Shown: piece after piece, positions 49,010 through 61,865 of the stretch | Numbering within the stretch: the stretch's first letter is position 1 | Layout of the letters: the number at the start of each line of letters is the position of its first letter | DNA from: Trogon surrucura | Taxonomy: Eukaryota; Chordata; Aves; Trogoniformes; Trogonidae | Direction of reading: 5' to 3' | Length of the DNA stretch: 64,000 bases | Assembly: GCA_020746105.1 (NCBI GenBank) | Contig: CM036622.1 | Span: 14,613,987 to 14,677,986 of the forward strand | The notes under the pieces: generated by a model | The model's input: the letters and a program-made list of their open reading frames with translations, nothing else | Told to the model about the DNA's origin: nothing | Database searches by the model: none | Made by a program: the position numbers and the translations under genes

Positions 49010-52000
49010 GGAGATAGTGGATTTTGCAGTCTTACTATTAAGACTTGCTTCTTCCAGCCTACTTACCACCCTAAAACTTTGGACAGAAAAAAGAAGTGTA
49101 GAATCGGTAGAGTAACTCTTCATCAATTTATTTACCCCTGTGACCTAAGCTCTAGCATATTAATTTTAATAAATTAATTTCTATTTCTATACTTTTCATG
49201 TTTGCCAGCTATGAATGTAAGGTAGTTCCATATGATTTGAGTGGGCTTTTTGAGCTCCATTAATTTTTTTCTCTATCGTGATATTTTGATGACACTTCTA
49301 AACAATTTAATATAACAAGTGAAGTTGGACTTTTGTTATTTGGACAATGCATTGTGCAGCCTTTGTCTTAGGGAGCTTCATTCTTTCACTTAACAATGGA
49401 GGTAATTTGCATTAGTATGGCACTTTCACTTTGAGGTTCTCAATACAATTAAAAACATTAATTAAACCATTAGCATCTCAATACCTTTCTAGGAGCAAGT
49501 TAGTGCTATTTCTCTCACTCTCCCCTTCTTATGTGAAAGAACCAATATTCAAAGAGATGATGTAACTTTCACAAGATCATTCAAGATGTTGGTGGCAGAG
49601 CCTGGAGATTTTGGCTCACTTCCTTATAATCCAAACCATAAATTAATCTCCTTTAGGGTGCTGTGACCAAAAGACAAACATTTGTAGGCAATGCAAGTAA
49701 GACTTAATGAATTTTAATAAAATAAAAATTTCCATTTTATTTTCTCCTGAGCTCAGAAGCGTAACTGTAAAATCTTTCAAGAGGAGACCCTTGGCACCTG
49801 CCTTTAAAAGCCTACCTCCTTTTAAAATGACATAATCTTGTTTCATGTTTGCAATTTTAAGTAAACAAATCTGAAATAGTCATGGGGCCACATAACCAGC
49901 TGCTCAATATTTCTGTTGAAAGCTGCACTGCTGTTGTACTATATGCCATTTGAATCTATTAGCATTTTGCAAGCGTGATTGAATGCCAAAAGGAAAATTT
50001 CTGTGTAGTGAGTACTTGCATTTTTATAATTATAAAGACTTGCTGCACCAATATTTTTCTTATTTTTCCCCCAACAGCTGACTAAGAGGTGGTTGGGGAT
50101 CCATGACAGTGATCATGGAAATACTGCTTTTAATTATATAGCTTCACAGAAGGTAGAACCTCTATGGATTATATTATTGTAAATACAGAGCTGCAGTTTC
50201 TTCCTTAACCATGGAGGGTGTTTAAGATACAAACAAATAAGAAAGAAAGATCCTCTCAATAATATTGAAATTGTTTGTTGTATGGCTACACACTGAAGAG
50301 TAACAAATTACTTCACTAAAATTGATGGTTGGTATTTCAGTAAAAAAACCCAACCAACCAAACCCCAGAAAACCCTTAACATTAGAAAGATCTCACAGAG
50401 AACTAAGTTAACCTGTCATCATTCAAGAAAACTATTTTTCTGCTCCTGACCCCTGAATATACTATAGGATTAGGTAGGATATAATGCTACTTAGCAAAGC
50501 AGTTCTGCATTTGACAGAGTTTATGCCTTTGCTCAACAGTATCAAACATGTCTGTTCTGTAATAGCTAATGATGTGCTGCCTGCTGGCCTTCTAGCCTCC
50601 AGCTGATTATTGTCAGTTGGCTTCACAGACATATTTTGCTGCAAATGTGTTTGTTGCTGTGTTGCAGAGTCTCTACTGTCTCTCTTGTACCTTGCATGTC
50701 TGGGAGAACATCACAGGAGGTGCTGCCAATGCTGCCTGATGCAGTGTCCTTCTGCATCAGTGCAGCCTCTCCATGAGCCAGGCTGGTGAGCTGCCCAAAA
50801 GACAGAGATTCATACACAGCCAGGCAGTGTGGCAGGTGGAGAGACACAAGACACTGATAAAGAGACATATTTTGAAAACAGCTGTGTTGGATTTTCCCCC
50901 CTCTTTTTTCCTCCGAGTAGAGTATATGAGAAGTGGAGAAGCATGTATGGATTCACTAGGATCTGTTCTAAATGGATAGGGAGATAATGTCTGCGTTTGT
51001 ACTAACAGTGGGGGATCTTAATATGCTGTAGTACTTCCTAGAGCTATTTGATTATATAATTGCATTGAATGGATTTTTTTTTTAAAACAAAACAAAACAA
51101 AACAAAGTGCTTACTTAGATGCTGACTTGGTGTTTAAGTTGTTAGAGATAAGCCATCTAACTGCAGCACTGCACTGAAGGCATTCTTTATACCAAGGTTC
51201 TTGCCCAGTAGCATTAAGGGATGCCAGAGGCACTGACAACCTGGTAAGGAAAAAAGTTCTAGTGAGTCTGGTCATACCTGATGTTGAACATACAGGCCAA
51301 GGTGGAGGAAATTGTTGTATACCAAGGAGTTTTTTGTTTATTTCTTTTTTTAAAACTAAGAAATCACATTTCTTCTGTGGATAATTGTTACCATCATTTC
51401 TGTGTTTTTGGTGTACTGTTGTACCCATTTGGCAAATTGAAATGTTGAAAGGAGATAAAGTCTTCATTCCCAAATGCACCTTAGCTATAAGTCTGGACAG
51501 TAGACTCCCCAGTTCAATACTCCTTCCCCAGTCACCTGTTGTCACTGAAGGTGCTGTGAAAACCAGGCACCTCTATACTTAAATCCCACAGTACTTAAAT
51601 ATCTTTGTGGGTATTTCCAGAACTGCATAGATTTTGATATTGACATGTTCCTCTGTTAACTATCCTTGTTTGCAGTCACTGCTGACCAGGTTGTATCTCA
51701 TGGAAATCTTCCTGGCATTAGTGATAAAAATTCTTTGTCTCCCTTTCTTCATTTTTCCATACATAGAAAACTCATCAAGAATCTGGGAGCACTCCCTGTG
51801 CCATATAAAATGAATCAAAGCTCATTCAGAGGCAAGGAATCAGATCCACTGTGCCCTTCACCTGCCTTGCAACTGGTCTGCAGGTGTCCCTGCAAACATG
51901 CCTCAGTTACAGCCAGCTTGGGCCAGAATTTTGAAATTATGCTGTTTCCACATTTGCATTTCAAATCTATGTACCAGCAATCAGATTTAATGTAGCAGAA

Positions 52001-52671
52001 TTTCAAAGGTTGCTGAGAAAATCTCATTTTTTGGATGGAACCTGGTGTCTCCGCCTTCCAAATGGTGGTCCAACAATAAGGGTGAAGCTTCCACTTCCTC
52101 GTGTGCTCCCCTTCATCAGTAGCCTACATCATCATTCCCCCAGTGAAGGACATGATATTGCATATCTGTAGAATAAGGTCACTCTTGGTTCCTTCCCTCA
52201 ATTTTACTGGAGTTTGAAACCAAACCATGTCTCAAACTGTAGGCTTCAGTGTAACTTACTTTACATGGAAGGTAAAGCCAAATCTACGCAAAAATCTGTG
52301 CTATACTGCTGTAACCAGAGCCTTTAGAGAAGACTCCTGTACAGTAACACATTTTAACAACACTTGCAAAATGAATACTGCCACTTCTTATCAATACTGC
52401 TCCAGCAAAATGGGGTCCTGTGACACATCTCCCCCAACCACTAGGTTATCTATTCATTATGTCTAATGTATTTGTGGAAAAGGAGTAGTTCAAGACATAA
52501 GGGTGAAGTTAAGATTCACGTTTCAGCTGTTACTAATTTTCCTGTCTTGTGCAATTACTTCATTTCAAAACTGTACCTATTCCTTAAGACTCTGTTTTGT
52601 ATTCTGCTTTCGTGTAATGGCTTGACTAGAGCATAGCACAAAGGATTTTCTCTCCTTGTCTTTGCAATCCA
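49010..52671. other. Unique sequence, no gene recognised
   Basis: No gene or named transposon is seen. An (AAAAC)n run lies at about 51084-51107 after a T-run. The frames at 51111-51545 (minus) and 51666-51995 have no recognisable domain. Confidence 0.55.
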
Positions 52672-53618
52672 GATATAGTTCTGTGGTCAATGGGGCGGAG
52701 TCTGGTTGGAGGCCTATATCCAGTGGAGTCCCTCAAGGGTCGGTACTGGGACCAGTATTATTCAATATATTCATCGATGACTTGGACGAGGGACTAGAGA
52801 GTACTATCAGCAAGTTTGCTGATGACACCAAGCTGGGAGGAGTGGCTGACACACCAGAAGGCTGTGCTGCCATCCAGCGAGACCTGGACAGGCTGGAGTG
52901 TTGGGCGGGGAAAAATTTAATGAAATATAACAAGGGTAAATGTAGGGTCTTGCATCTGGGTAGGAACAACCTCAGGTTCCAGTATAAGTTGGGGAATGAC
53001 TTATTAGAGAGCAGTGTAGGGGAAAGGGACCTGGGAGTCTTGGTGGACAGCAGGATGACCATGAGCCAGCACTGTGCCCTTGTGGCCAGGAAGGCCAATG
53101 GCATCCTGGGGTGTATTAGAAGGGGGGTGGTTAGTAGGTCGAGAGAGGTTCTCCTTCCCCTCTACTCTGCCCTGGTGAGACCCCATCTGGAATATTGTGT
53201 CCAGTTCTGGACCCCTCAGTTCAAGAAAGACAGGGAAGTGCTGGAGAGAGTCCAGCACAGGGCAACTAGGATGATTAAGGGAGTGGAGCATCTCCCTTAT
53301 GAGAAAAGACTGAAGGAGCTGGGGCTCTTTAGTTTGGAGAAGAGGAGGCTGAGGGGTGACCTCATTAATGTTTACAAATATAGAAAGGGTGAGTGTCACG
53401 AGGATGGAGCCAGGTTCTTCTCGGTGACAACCACTGATAGGACAAGGGGTAATGGGCTGAAACTGGAACACAAGAGGTTCCGCTTAAACTCGAGAAGAAA
53501 CTTCTTCTCAGTGAGGGTGACGGAACACTGGAACAGGCTGCCCAGAGAGGTTGTGGAGTCTCCTTCTCTGGAGACATTCAAGACCTGCCTGGACACGTTC
53601 CTGTGGGGCATAGTCTAG
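52672..53618 (+). pseudogene. CR1 ORF2 C-terminal fragment, frame intact
   Basis: One frame runs without a stop to TAG at 53616-53618. It holds the reverse-transcriptase 'GVPQGS' motif (about 52725-52742) and the catalytic FADD (52815-52826), then the CR1 C-terminal region with '[18 protein letters not shown]' and '[21 protein letters not shown]'. The endonuclease and the N-terminal part of the polymerase are absent, so the fragment cannot act as a working enzyme. An in-frame ATG at 52656 lies in the flanking DNA and is accidental. I class it as a pseudogene despite the open frame. Confidence 0.9.
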
Positions 53619-53714
53619 GCATTCCTGCTCTGGCAGGGGGATTGGACTTGATGATCTTTCGAGGTCCCTTCCAATCCTTAACATTCTATGATTCTATGAT
53701 TCTATGATTCTATG
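52672..53714 (+). mobile_element. CR1 LINE, 5'-truncated, 1.04 kb, well preserved
   Basis: This copy covers the last third of ORF2 and the 3' untranslated region. It starts just before the reverse-transcriptase '[17 protein letters not shown]' block and ends with four perfect ATTCTATG octamers (53683-53714). The 3' box reads GGACTTGATGATCTTTCGAGG then TCCCTTCCAATCC. It shares subfamily features ([33 protein letters not shown]) with the copies at 23.4 and 60.8 kb. Its frame is uninterrupted, so it is probably the youngest or one of the youngest CR1 insertions here. Loss of the 5' end is typical of CR1 integration. No clear target duplication is seen, which is normal for CR1. Confidence 0.96.
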
Positions 53715-55363
53715 ACTTGAACTGTTACTTTATACAATCCAGTGGCCTTATGATCTAAAACCAGTGTCAGAGGAGTTTTCTTTCTTACTTATTAAACAGA
53801 TTAAAAGTTAAGAAAGTTCTTCCAGTTACTGTAGAATTATTTGGTGTTTTCTGAACTCCTTATATTTCCTTAAAGTATAAATTAATTTTAATTTATCTTT
53901 GTGGTCTTTATGAAAAGTATATCTTCCCTATGGATGACCTTACACTTGCATTTCTTGCTCAGCAGCAGTATTTTTGCCCTTGTGTTAGATGAGGTATCAG
54001 TCCAGTTATCTAACTTAAGAGGGCTCCTTATTTCAATCTCAAAGCTGAAGAAGAAAGATTAATGGAAATGTCACTGTGATACATAATATTCTTAGAATTA
54101 AATTATTTAAAGTGATGCACAATATTAGTAACATTGAATTACAACTTTAGGTGTTCTTCAAATATAGGATTTTGTGTGACAGTGGAAAGGGACTTGAAAC
54201 TCTGGGTCTCCGTGCTGCCACTATTTAAAAACTTTTGTATTTCACTTTTATGCTTTCCTTTCTCACTAGTTTCCTCCCTCCATTCCTTCTAACTATGTTT
54301 GCTTCTTAAATACCCTTCTGATATAATATGAGACAGTTAAAATGTAGTTGGTGATTCCATACATGTTCTCTAGTTTAAATAAACGTCAATGCAAATGTAG
54401 AAAAGTATAGTGCACTACAGCAGTTAAAAAGGAGTTTTAGTGCTTTGTTTTCTTTATGCCAACAGTTTCATCTATATTACAAGAAGAAGAATGTCATATT
54501 ACAATTTAATATGAAGACCTATTTCATTTTGGATAATTTAAAAGCAAAATTGCAGAATAAATTTTGATAGCAGGTAATTTACACAGTAAGTTTTATTTTG
54601 TATTACAGTATGTTTTTTATAAAAATTTCAAAATTGAGATCTAAAATGTATTGCATATCCCATTCTGCAAAATAGCATCTCAGAACATTTATTTTTAGTA
54701 TGTGGTAGCTTCTGAGACTTCAGGTTTATTACTATGATAGTGCAGTTTATTAAAGGTAATATTAAAAGTAGAGGAAATCAGAACATTCACTGGTGTAGGA
54801 ACACAAAATCTTGTTTAAGTTTAGAGAAATATTTTAAATGTTGACATTCTAGCAGTAATGGAGTTTAACAGCCATCATAGTGAGTCAGTTCTCAGCAAAT
54901 TGGAACAATGAGAAATACAGCTAAAACCGTATGACCTACATTTCTAGCGACTGGTGACTCGGAGCACTGAGCCTTTGCAAATTCAAGATGAGGCACAGTG
55001 AAGGGGACTAGGTCTTTAAAACAAGAACAAAGGAACACTGCCAAAACTCAGATACTTAAAATCAAGTCTCACTTTTGAAAAAGTGTATCACACTCTTGCA
55101 TCTGATTAAAAAGTAGTGAGAAAATCATATAATTAGAATGCATATGCTGCTACTTTTACTGAACTCTTCAACTTCATACCACTAATTCATTTGTGTGGCG
55201 AAGTCTTAAGATGTGGATGAAAGAAATGTTAAAGTAGCTTTTTATCAGTATCCATTGAGCTATATGCGTTTACATCAGTTGGGGATTTGGCCCTCAGTCT
55301 CCATGAAACCTGGAACATTCACTGTAACATACTACCTACCTTTAACTTGTCCATGTATACAGC

Positions 55364-55413
55364 ATATATATATATATACACACATATACATATTTATATA
55401 CACATATGTGTGT
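55364..55413. repeat. (TA)n/(CA)n mixed microsatellite
   Basis: A TA run is followed by alternating CACATATA, CATATTTATATA and CATATGTGTG units, forming a compound dinucleotide repeat with partial self-complementarity. Confidence 0.85.
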
Positions 55414-55972
55414 ACTTTATAATCATCTTAACCTGCTTTGCAAAACAGTCAGGCTGGAGTATTCATAGCAAGGGCTGAGTTACAATGCATGCAATGAATC
55501 AGCTAGGAGCCTTGCTACCATCTGAGACAGGCTATCCCGAGCCAAGAAGTCATTTCTGCTAGAGGACAAGAAAAGCTTCGAACACAGGTTTGCTCTAATG
55601 CACACAAAACTGTGTGCCCATGGACATAAAATATAATGCCCTACAGGCACATTGTGCATATGCTGAATGCAGTGAAAAATCAGGTAAACTTACATATTAG
55701 AGAGGAGGAATAGCAGCAAACAGAATACATTTTGAGCCAGTTAGACCTTCAGGCTTACTTATGTGGCTGCAAGGTTGTAGTAGCCCACTAATGCAATACT
55801 GTCTGTCCCCACCTTGCCCACATACACACCATCCAGCTGGATGTTATCATCTGCTTGACAAAAACATATGTGTTCCATGACCATTTTAGGGGAAGCTTAA
55901 GCAATGGCAAAGAGCTAGAGAGTGAAGTTAGTTATCATTGGCAGAACACAGAGAAACTTACTAAAATAATGA

Positions 55973-56010
55973 TTTTTTTTTTTTTTTTTTTTTTTGTGTG
56001 TGCGTGTGTG
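55973..56010. repeat. T23 followed by (GT)n
   Basis: Twenty-three T residues (55973-55995) are followed by GTGTGTGCGTGTGTG (55996-56010). This is a simple repeat. Confidence 0.9.
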
Positions 56011-57118
56011 TTTCTGCATTCCCATAAGAGATTTGTACAGGTTTTAGACTACCTATCACTAGTTTAGGGAAAATTTGTTGCAGAGTTGTTGCAGTTGTCC
56101 CCAAACTAAGTGTTACAGTCATCATATTCGTGTACTTTTTGAATCTGAGCCTGGAGATACCTGTTACGTTTAAGCTTCACCCTAAGTGCCCTGTGTGATA
56201 ATGGGCAGAGTGGACTTTTATAGCAACTCTAAATCGCCCTTGTAAGGGTCACATAGATTAACCATTCTGAGTAGGAATTTCTGCATTTATGATCCCAATT
56301 TGGATGCTTTTTTGTTTAGAAAAAGCCAACCCATTTAATTATTTCTGTCTCTCCTCCAATATTCAGACATATTTTCTCCTCACTTCTGAGCTGCAGGTTG
56401 TTTTCTAGTAAAGCACCAACCAGACTTATCTCCAAGGGCAACAGTGACCCCAGAATTCTGAGCACTGGCAGGATGACTGCAGAGATCTCGCCTTTGCTTT
56501 GTTGTTCTCTCTCTTCTCTCGTGTGAATTGCATTGTCATTCATTTAAGGGTTTCTACTGTGTTGTGTGTTGACCTTTTCCTTTTTCCTGTTGTGATCACT
56601 GATTCTCTGGTGCTCTGCTTTGTTTCCTTGCATCTCTTGGGAGAGATCCTTTTTGTAGAAGGTCCTGATTAAGGCCTCCTAGCCATCTGGTTGTTTTGAT
56701 TTCTGATCCTTTTCCCAGTGTACACTCAATGTTCTTTGATGAAATGAGCCTTATGATTGCAGAGCCTAAATATTTGGAAAAAATATGAAATGTAAGGATG
56801 TTTATTGTCATTAGTGAAATGAGCAGCTCAATTTCTAAATCATCCATGTATAGGAATGAGCAACTTGAATTCTTGCAATAGCCATGTGATTATGATCAAT
56901 GCATATTGATTGCATTTTATTATGTGGGATTTTAAAGTTGGGTTGACTGCCATTTTCCCATGTGGCTTCTACAGAAGAAATCACAAAACAATAGAAATAG
57001 CATTGTTTTCTGTGTATTTTTCTACCTTGACGTGTTTAGATTTCTTCTAAAATTAACTTAGGCTCTAAGTTTCCTGTCTTTATAACACTGCATAAGTCTG
57101 TGCTCCCTGGAGGGATGG

Positions 57119-57170
57119 TTTTTTTTTTTTGTTTTTTTTTTTGTTGTTTTTTTTTGTTGTTGTTTGTTTA
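57119..57170. repeat. T-rich (TTG/T)n tract
   Basis: Runs of 8-12 T are interrupted by single G residues, ending in TTGTTGTTGTTTG. It is low complexity. Confidence 0.9.
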
Positions 57171-59111
57171 TTTTCAGAAGTAACTAGTTTTGACTCTAAT
57201 TTAACTTTATTTTAATGGTTTTTTTTTGTTTCTTAGTATTTCTCTCTTCCTTAAAAATGCCTAAATATCAATCTGCTTGGTAGCAGCCAATTAAAGTGTC
57301 AGGCATGTGATAAAATGATATGGTGAAGTCAAGCAACCTGAGAGAATGTAAAATATGTAGTTATCTATTACTTTATATTCTGACTTTAAATAACTAACAC
57401 CTTAACTTTTCTTTATCCACAAGTTAATGATTATCAATTAATGACACTTTAAAAATATTCTGTATCTTTTAAAAATAGGCTTAATACCAACTAATCATTA
57501 CATATTTGTTACTGTTTGTCTCAGTTACATTTATATAACTGAGCTAGAAGTGAAAGGCATTTAGTTTAAATGCAAGTTGAACTGGAACAAAAATAAATAA
57601 AGAAAAAAAGGACAAAAGTAGAATGATGTTTTATCTGGTCCTCAAAGTAAATTTATAATAATAGATGGTAGCAGTGGTTGAAGAAGTTATTGGGTGTTTC
57701 AGTGTATTCCTGAAAGTTGCTAACCCAAACTCAAAGTAAATAAGCTTCCCAATTCAACTTCTCCATACACTAGTTATCTGAAATGCACCACACAATGTCT
57801 GTGTTATATTTTAAGAATCATCTTCAAGTTATTCTCCTTCAGTTGTTCATGTCCTTGTCAAAAACAATTATCTACTTTTTTTCCTCAAGATATCCAGTCT
57901 CGGTGGGAGTAAGGTATCCTTGAGCACATTGCCATGTCCCAAGGCTGATTATGATCATTGGTGCTGAGTCATTTTCTTATTGGGTGGAGCTGAAAGAGCC
58001 TGATATAGATTTCCAGCTACTTTAAAATTGCTACTTCTATATATTCTTCTAGTGTAGGTATGACTCTACCTCTAGATAAATCCAAAAGTGGGTGCCTAGG
58101 AGAGAAATGCGCTAATAGGAGGGGAGAGCAAGAGTTAGAGTTTTCTGCTCAGTGTTGTCATCTGATTATCATTTCACCTTGAGAAAGTCACTTAAGCTAC
58201 CTCCTTCTTCACATGACATCTGAAGAGTTGGTCAGTAGGTATAAATCTTGCTAACCTTCCTCTGCTATCCCTATGGTCACATGCAAAAACAGTATGGAAG
58301 TCTTAATTTCTTTTCCTTAATTTCTTTTTCTCCAACGAAAATGCAGAACAAATTGTCTTTTGGCTCACCTTACCCATTGTGTGCTAGAGCAAAGCTGAAC
58401 CACAGGGGGAAAAGAGTTGGAGCTCTTGCTTGTTTCTACCATTGAGAGCAAAGACTTTCTACCCAAAACCGAGAAGAGACTCCCTGGAGATGAATAACCG
58501 TTCTTCATGGCAACTCCCAGCTTTAGCCTGTTGTTAGTCCTGATTAAATAGTCCACCAAGAACTGACAGTAAGTGTGGAAGGCAAGCTGCATCAAGAATT
58601 TTCTACTGCCTTTGACATGATTACCATGACATCGCATTTTAACAAGAAGCTGTTGCAGGGACAAAATTTTTTGGAGCAGGACTTCCTCCAAGCCAGGTTT
58701 ACTGCCTATTTGAAGACCATAGTGCTGCAGCTGGGGAACAGAGGATGCTGTTTCAGTGGCTGGAATTTCACTACATCTCACTGACATGCAAATGACACGG
58801 TGCTTACCTGTCAAAAGGCTATCAAATCTGGAATTAATTTAATGTTTCTCAACTGTGCACTAACTCTACTTATTAAGAAATCATAACATTTCTTTTTTTT
58901 CTAATTTAATTTCTGAGAACAAATGTAAATATTATATTGCTTTCTGTTATGAATAAAATTAATCATTGATTTTAGGTGAATGCTCCGTGATAGGACTTAG
59001 GCATAAGATACACTGTTCTGACAAGCTGTGATGTCATACTTGGATGGCAAAAGTGACAGAACAAATGAAACTAAGACAGAAATGAATGCTTGACAGACTT
59101 CTCTAAAGTAA

Positions 59112-59138
59112 TTTTTTTTTTTTTGTGGGGGGGGGGGG
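59112..59138. repeat. T13-GT-G12 run
   Basis: Thirteen T, then GT, then twelve G (59127-59138). The G-run could form a quadruplex intermolecularly or by slippage. Confidence 0.9.
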
Positions 59139-60808
59139 TGTGAAACAAGTGTACCATATCTGCTTTTGCATACTTTTCCTCCAGAACACTTATGGAAGTC
59201 ATCCAGGAATGGAAGAGTCTTCCACTCTTATTCTAGCAAATTAAAGTAATATTCTTGGTTTTGTCACTGGTCTTATTTAAGCATCGAAGCATCTTCTGTT
59301 TGAAGAATAGCATTGTAAATCCAAGTGACAGTGATTTGTAAATACATGTAAACTAGAGTAACTTTTGAAAACAGTCAAAAGATGAGCAATGTGTTATCTA
59401 ATAGAAATAAAATGACTTGCTTTTCCTCTTGAATCTAAACAGGCCCTTGGGAATTTTGCATTATGTTGCTTCCCTTACTGACAACAAAACCATTTCACCA
59501 GGAAACAAATTCAGGAGGTGCCCCCAAAAATGTAGGTGTCCAATTTGAAGTTATTATGTATTTGAAGGGGTTTCTGTTGTTTCTCTAGATTATTTTTCAC
59601 CAACCATAGTAACAGAGAAGCCCAGCACTAATAAAATCCATGAAAACTGCTGATTCTTAACATCTCACGGACCATAACTGTAACTATTCAAGGGCATGCA
59701 TTCAAAAATGGAGAAAGGTGAAATCAGCAGTGTCTCACTTTTTTTGGCCCTGTTCATCTAGATTGCTCTGTTCTCTGCACTGAAACCTACAATCTTTAAT
59801 GGTGCATCTCAGTAAAACACCTAATACCTCTTCTTTAAATGTAGTTATTGCCTCTACTGCATTATGATTGCCTGGCCAATTTAAAAAAAATCTTTATTCG
59901 ATGGAATTACAGATTCTTCAATTACCTCCAGAGTTTTTATCTGATTGGCCTTCTTGAAGGATACAGAATGCCAGACAGATTGCATAGGGAGTTTAAAAAA
60001 ACCATTTATCCTTTAGCTCCTTCACAGAGTTATAAAAATAATAATAATATAAAAGTTTCACTTCCTTGCATTTCATCCTCTTTAAGTATGCTTCACAAGC
60101 TTTCCTAAATTTGTTCTGGCTGCTATTACATTGATTTCTGCATTGCCCTCTAACCTCTTCCAGCACCCAAGTGAGGCAGCTGGTTGCTTGTTGATTACAA
60201 CAGTGACTTCCATTTCTCACTTCCTGTCTTGAACCAAAGGTTTTAAAATTGTTGCTCGTTGCTGTATGATGGCTTGTGTTGCACCTAGCTGTAGTCAGTG
60301 CTTTAACAATAATTGCCACCTAGGGAAATGTCGTTCCTTTTAATGTGATTAGAGCTATACCAGTTTATAATATTTCCTAAAGTACGGTAGAAGCGATATT
60401 GGTGGGGGTAAATAGTTTGAGGTTGAGAGTTAGGATGCAAGAATTTGAGAGAGTTGGAGAAATAATTCCATCAGCTACTCTCATGAACTAGATCGTTAAC
60501 TGAAATTTGTATGAAGTGATTCTTATCTTCCAGTCTGGTGCACTGTGAATGTATTAAATTTCATGTCCACATTGTAATTTAAGGAATGTCTTTGTTCCTC
60601 TGTTGCAGAAGTTAAAGAAACAACCAGATATTTTCTCAGGGAAGAATTTGTTTCCTGAAATACGCTTTGCTGTAATTGTTTGAGAAGTCAAAGTGACATC
60701 AGTGAAGTTATAATAGAGTGGAATGAGACTTCAAACAGATCCTGAAAATGTAAATTTACTTGCAGTTATGTGAGACAGCAAAAGGAGTCTTTTTGACCTT
60801 AAACATGA

Positions 60809-60832
60809 TGACCTTATTAATGACCTTATTAA
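60809..60832. repeat. 12-bp perfect tandem duplication at CR1 5' junction
   Basis: TGACCTTATTAA occurs at 60809-60820 and again at 60821-60832. The second copy is CR1 sequence (compare 'TGACCTCATTAATGTTTACAAATAT' at 53.36 kb, split here only by a C/T change), so the duplicated unit is the first 12 bases of the inserted CR1. Confidence 0.9.
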
Positions 60833-61162
60833 TGTTTACAAATATATCAAGGGTGAGTGTCACGAGGATGGAGCCAGGCTCTTCTCGGTGACAACCAGTG
60901 ATAGGACAAGGGGTAATGGGCTGAAACTGGAACATAAGAGGTTCCACTTAAACTGGAGAAGAAACTTCTTCTCAGTGAGGGTGACGGAACACTGGAACAG
61001 GCTGCCCAGAGAGGCTGTGGAGTCTCCTTCTCTGGAGACATTCAAGACCTGCCTGGACACGTTCCTGTGTAGCATAATCTAGGCGTTCCTGCTCTGGCAG
61101 GGGGATTGGACTTGATGATCTTTTGAGGTCCCTTCCAATCCCTAGCATTCTGTGATTCTGTG
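60821..61162 (+). mobile_element. CR1 LINE, 5'-truncated, about 340 bp
   Basis: This short copy encodes the end of ORF2: '[83 protein letters not shown]', here described from 60834 to the stop at 61080-61082. The 3' untranslated region has GGACTTGATGATCTTTTGAGG and ends in two ATTCTGTG octamers (61147-61162). The frame is open throughout. It is very close to the copy at 52.7 kb and clearly of the same subfamily. The 5' junction carries a 12-bp duplication. Confidence 0.96.
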
Positions 61163-61865
61163 ATGATAATAAACAACAAAAAGCGTCACAAATTAGCATG
61201 TTGGAACTTGACATCAGAGAAAGATGATCTCATCAAAGATGGAATTATTAATTTGGTTTCTAAAATATGAACTGAAACACAGACAAGAAATCAGTCCATT
61301 TTTGATATTTGTCCACCATGCCAGTCGTGGAAAGGATTGATTTGCATTAATGTTTAAGTGATACCCTTCTCTAATTAAATGTTCGTTTGACACTGTCCAT
61401 AGAATGTCAGTGGAAAATTAAAATGGAATGTTATCCACAGAAAAATAGAGTGTTGATGGTGTTATAGATTGTAATTGTCTGTTTATGAGTTCTGATAATC
61501 TTTCCATCCATCCCTGGTTTATTTGGAAAGTTATTCTACAAACACTGTAGTCGAGCATTATTAAGTGTGTCAGCTTTTTGTCATTAGCCTGTTCAGATTC
61601 CTCCAGAGAATTACTTCAGAGCACAGTTCCTTTTCCTCATGATCATTAGATGTGGATTTGGAGGTCCTGATCTATGAGTTAATTTCTTATTCCAGCTTGC
61701 AGGTGGCTACTCTTCCTCTGTTCAAAGTAGTTTCAAAACCAGAAAGTCCCCAGCTTACCAACTTATGCCTAGACTCACTGTCCCCACCCTAAAGTTGATT
61801 CCTATTCTAACGGCACAATATCCACAACAGTTCTTTTATCTCTTACTGGGAGTTGTTATAATTAT
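61163..61865. other. Unique sequence, no gene recognised
   Basis: No feature is identified. The last 120 bp, with some CpG, may already belong to the LTR-like element that follows. Confidence 0.5.

Larger units (their letters stand above)
53715..60808. other. Unique AT-rich sequence with simple repeats, no gene recognised
   Basis: No coding or RNA gene is recognised. The frame of about 149 codons at 58365-58814 (minus), with an opposing 69-codon frame, has no motif I know. The interval 57480-57620 is very A/T-rich. Simple repeats are listed separately. Confidence 0.55.

Noticed and set aside
48253-49017. 254-codon open frame on the plus strand
   Set aside because: It lies almost entirely within the solo LTR, on the strand opposite to the LTR, is Ser/Pro/Arg-rich, and competes with several other long frames in the same CpG-rich, stop-poor DNA.
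53004-53471. 155-codon minus-strand frame opposite CR1
   Set aside because: It is an antisense shadow of the well-preserved CR1 ORF2; similar shadows occur opposite the other CR1 copies.
58365-58814. 149-codon minus-strand frame with an opposing 69-codon frame
   Set aside because: No motif or family was recognised and both strands are open by chance. I considered a processed pseudogene but found no poly(A) tail or duplication.
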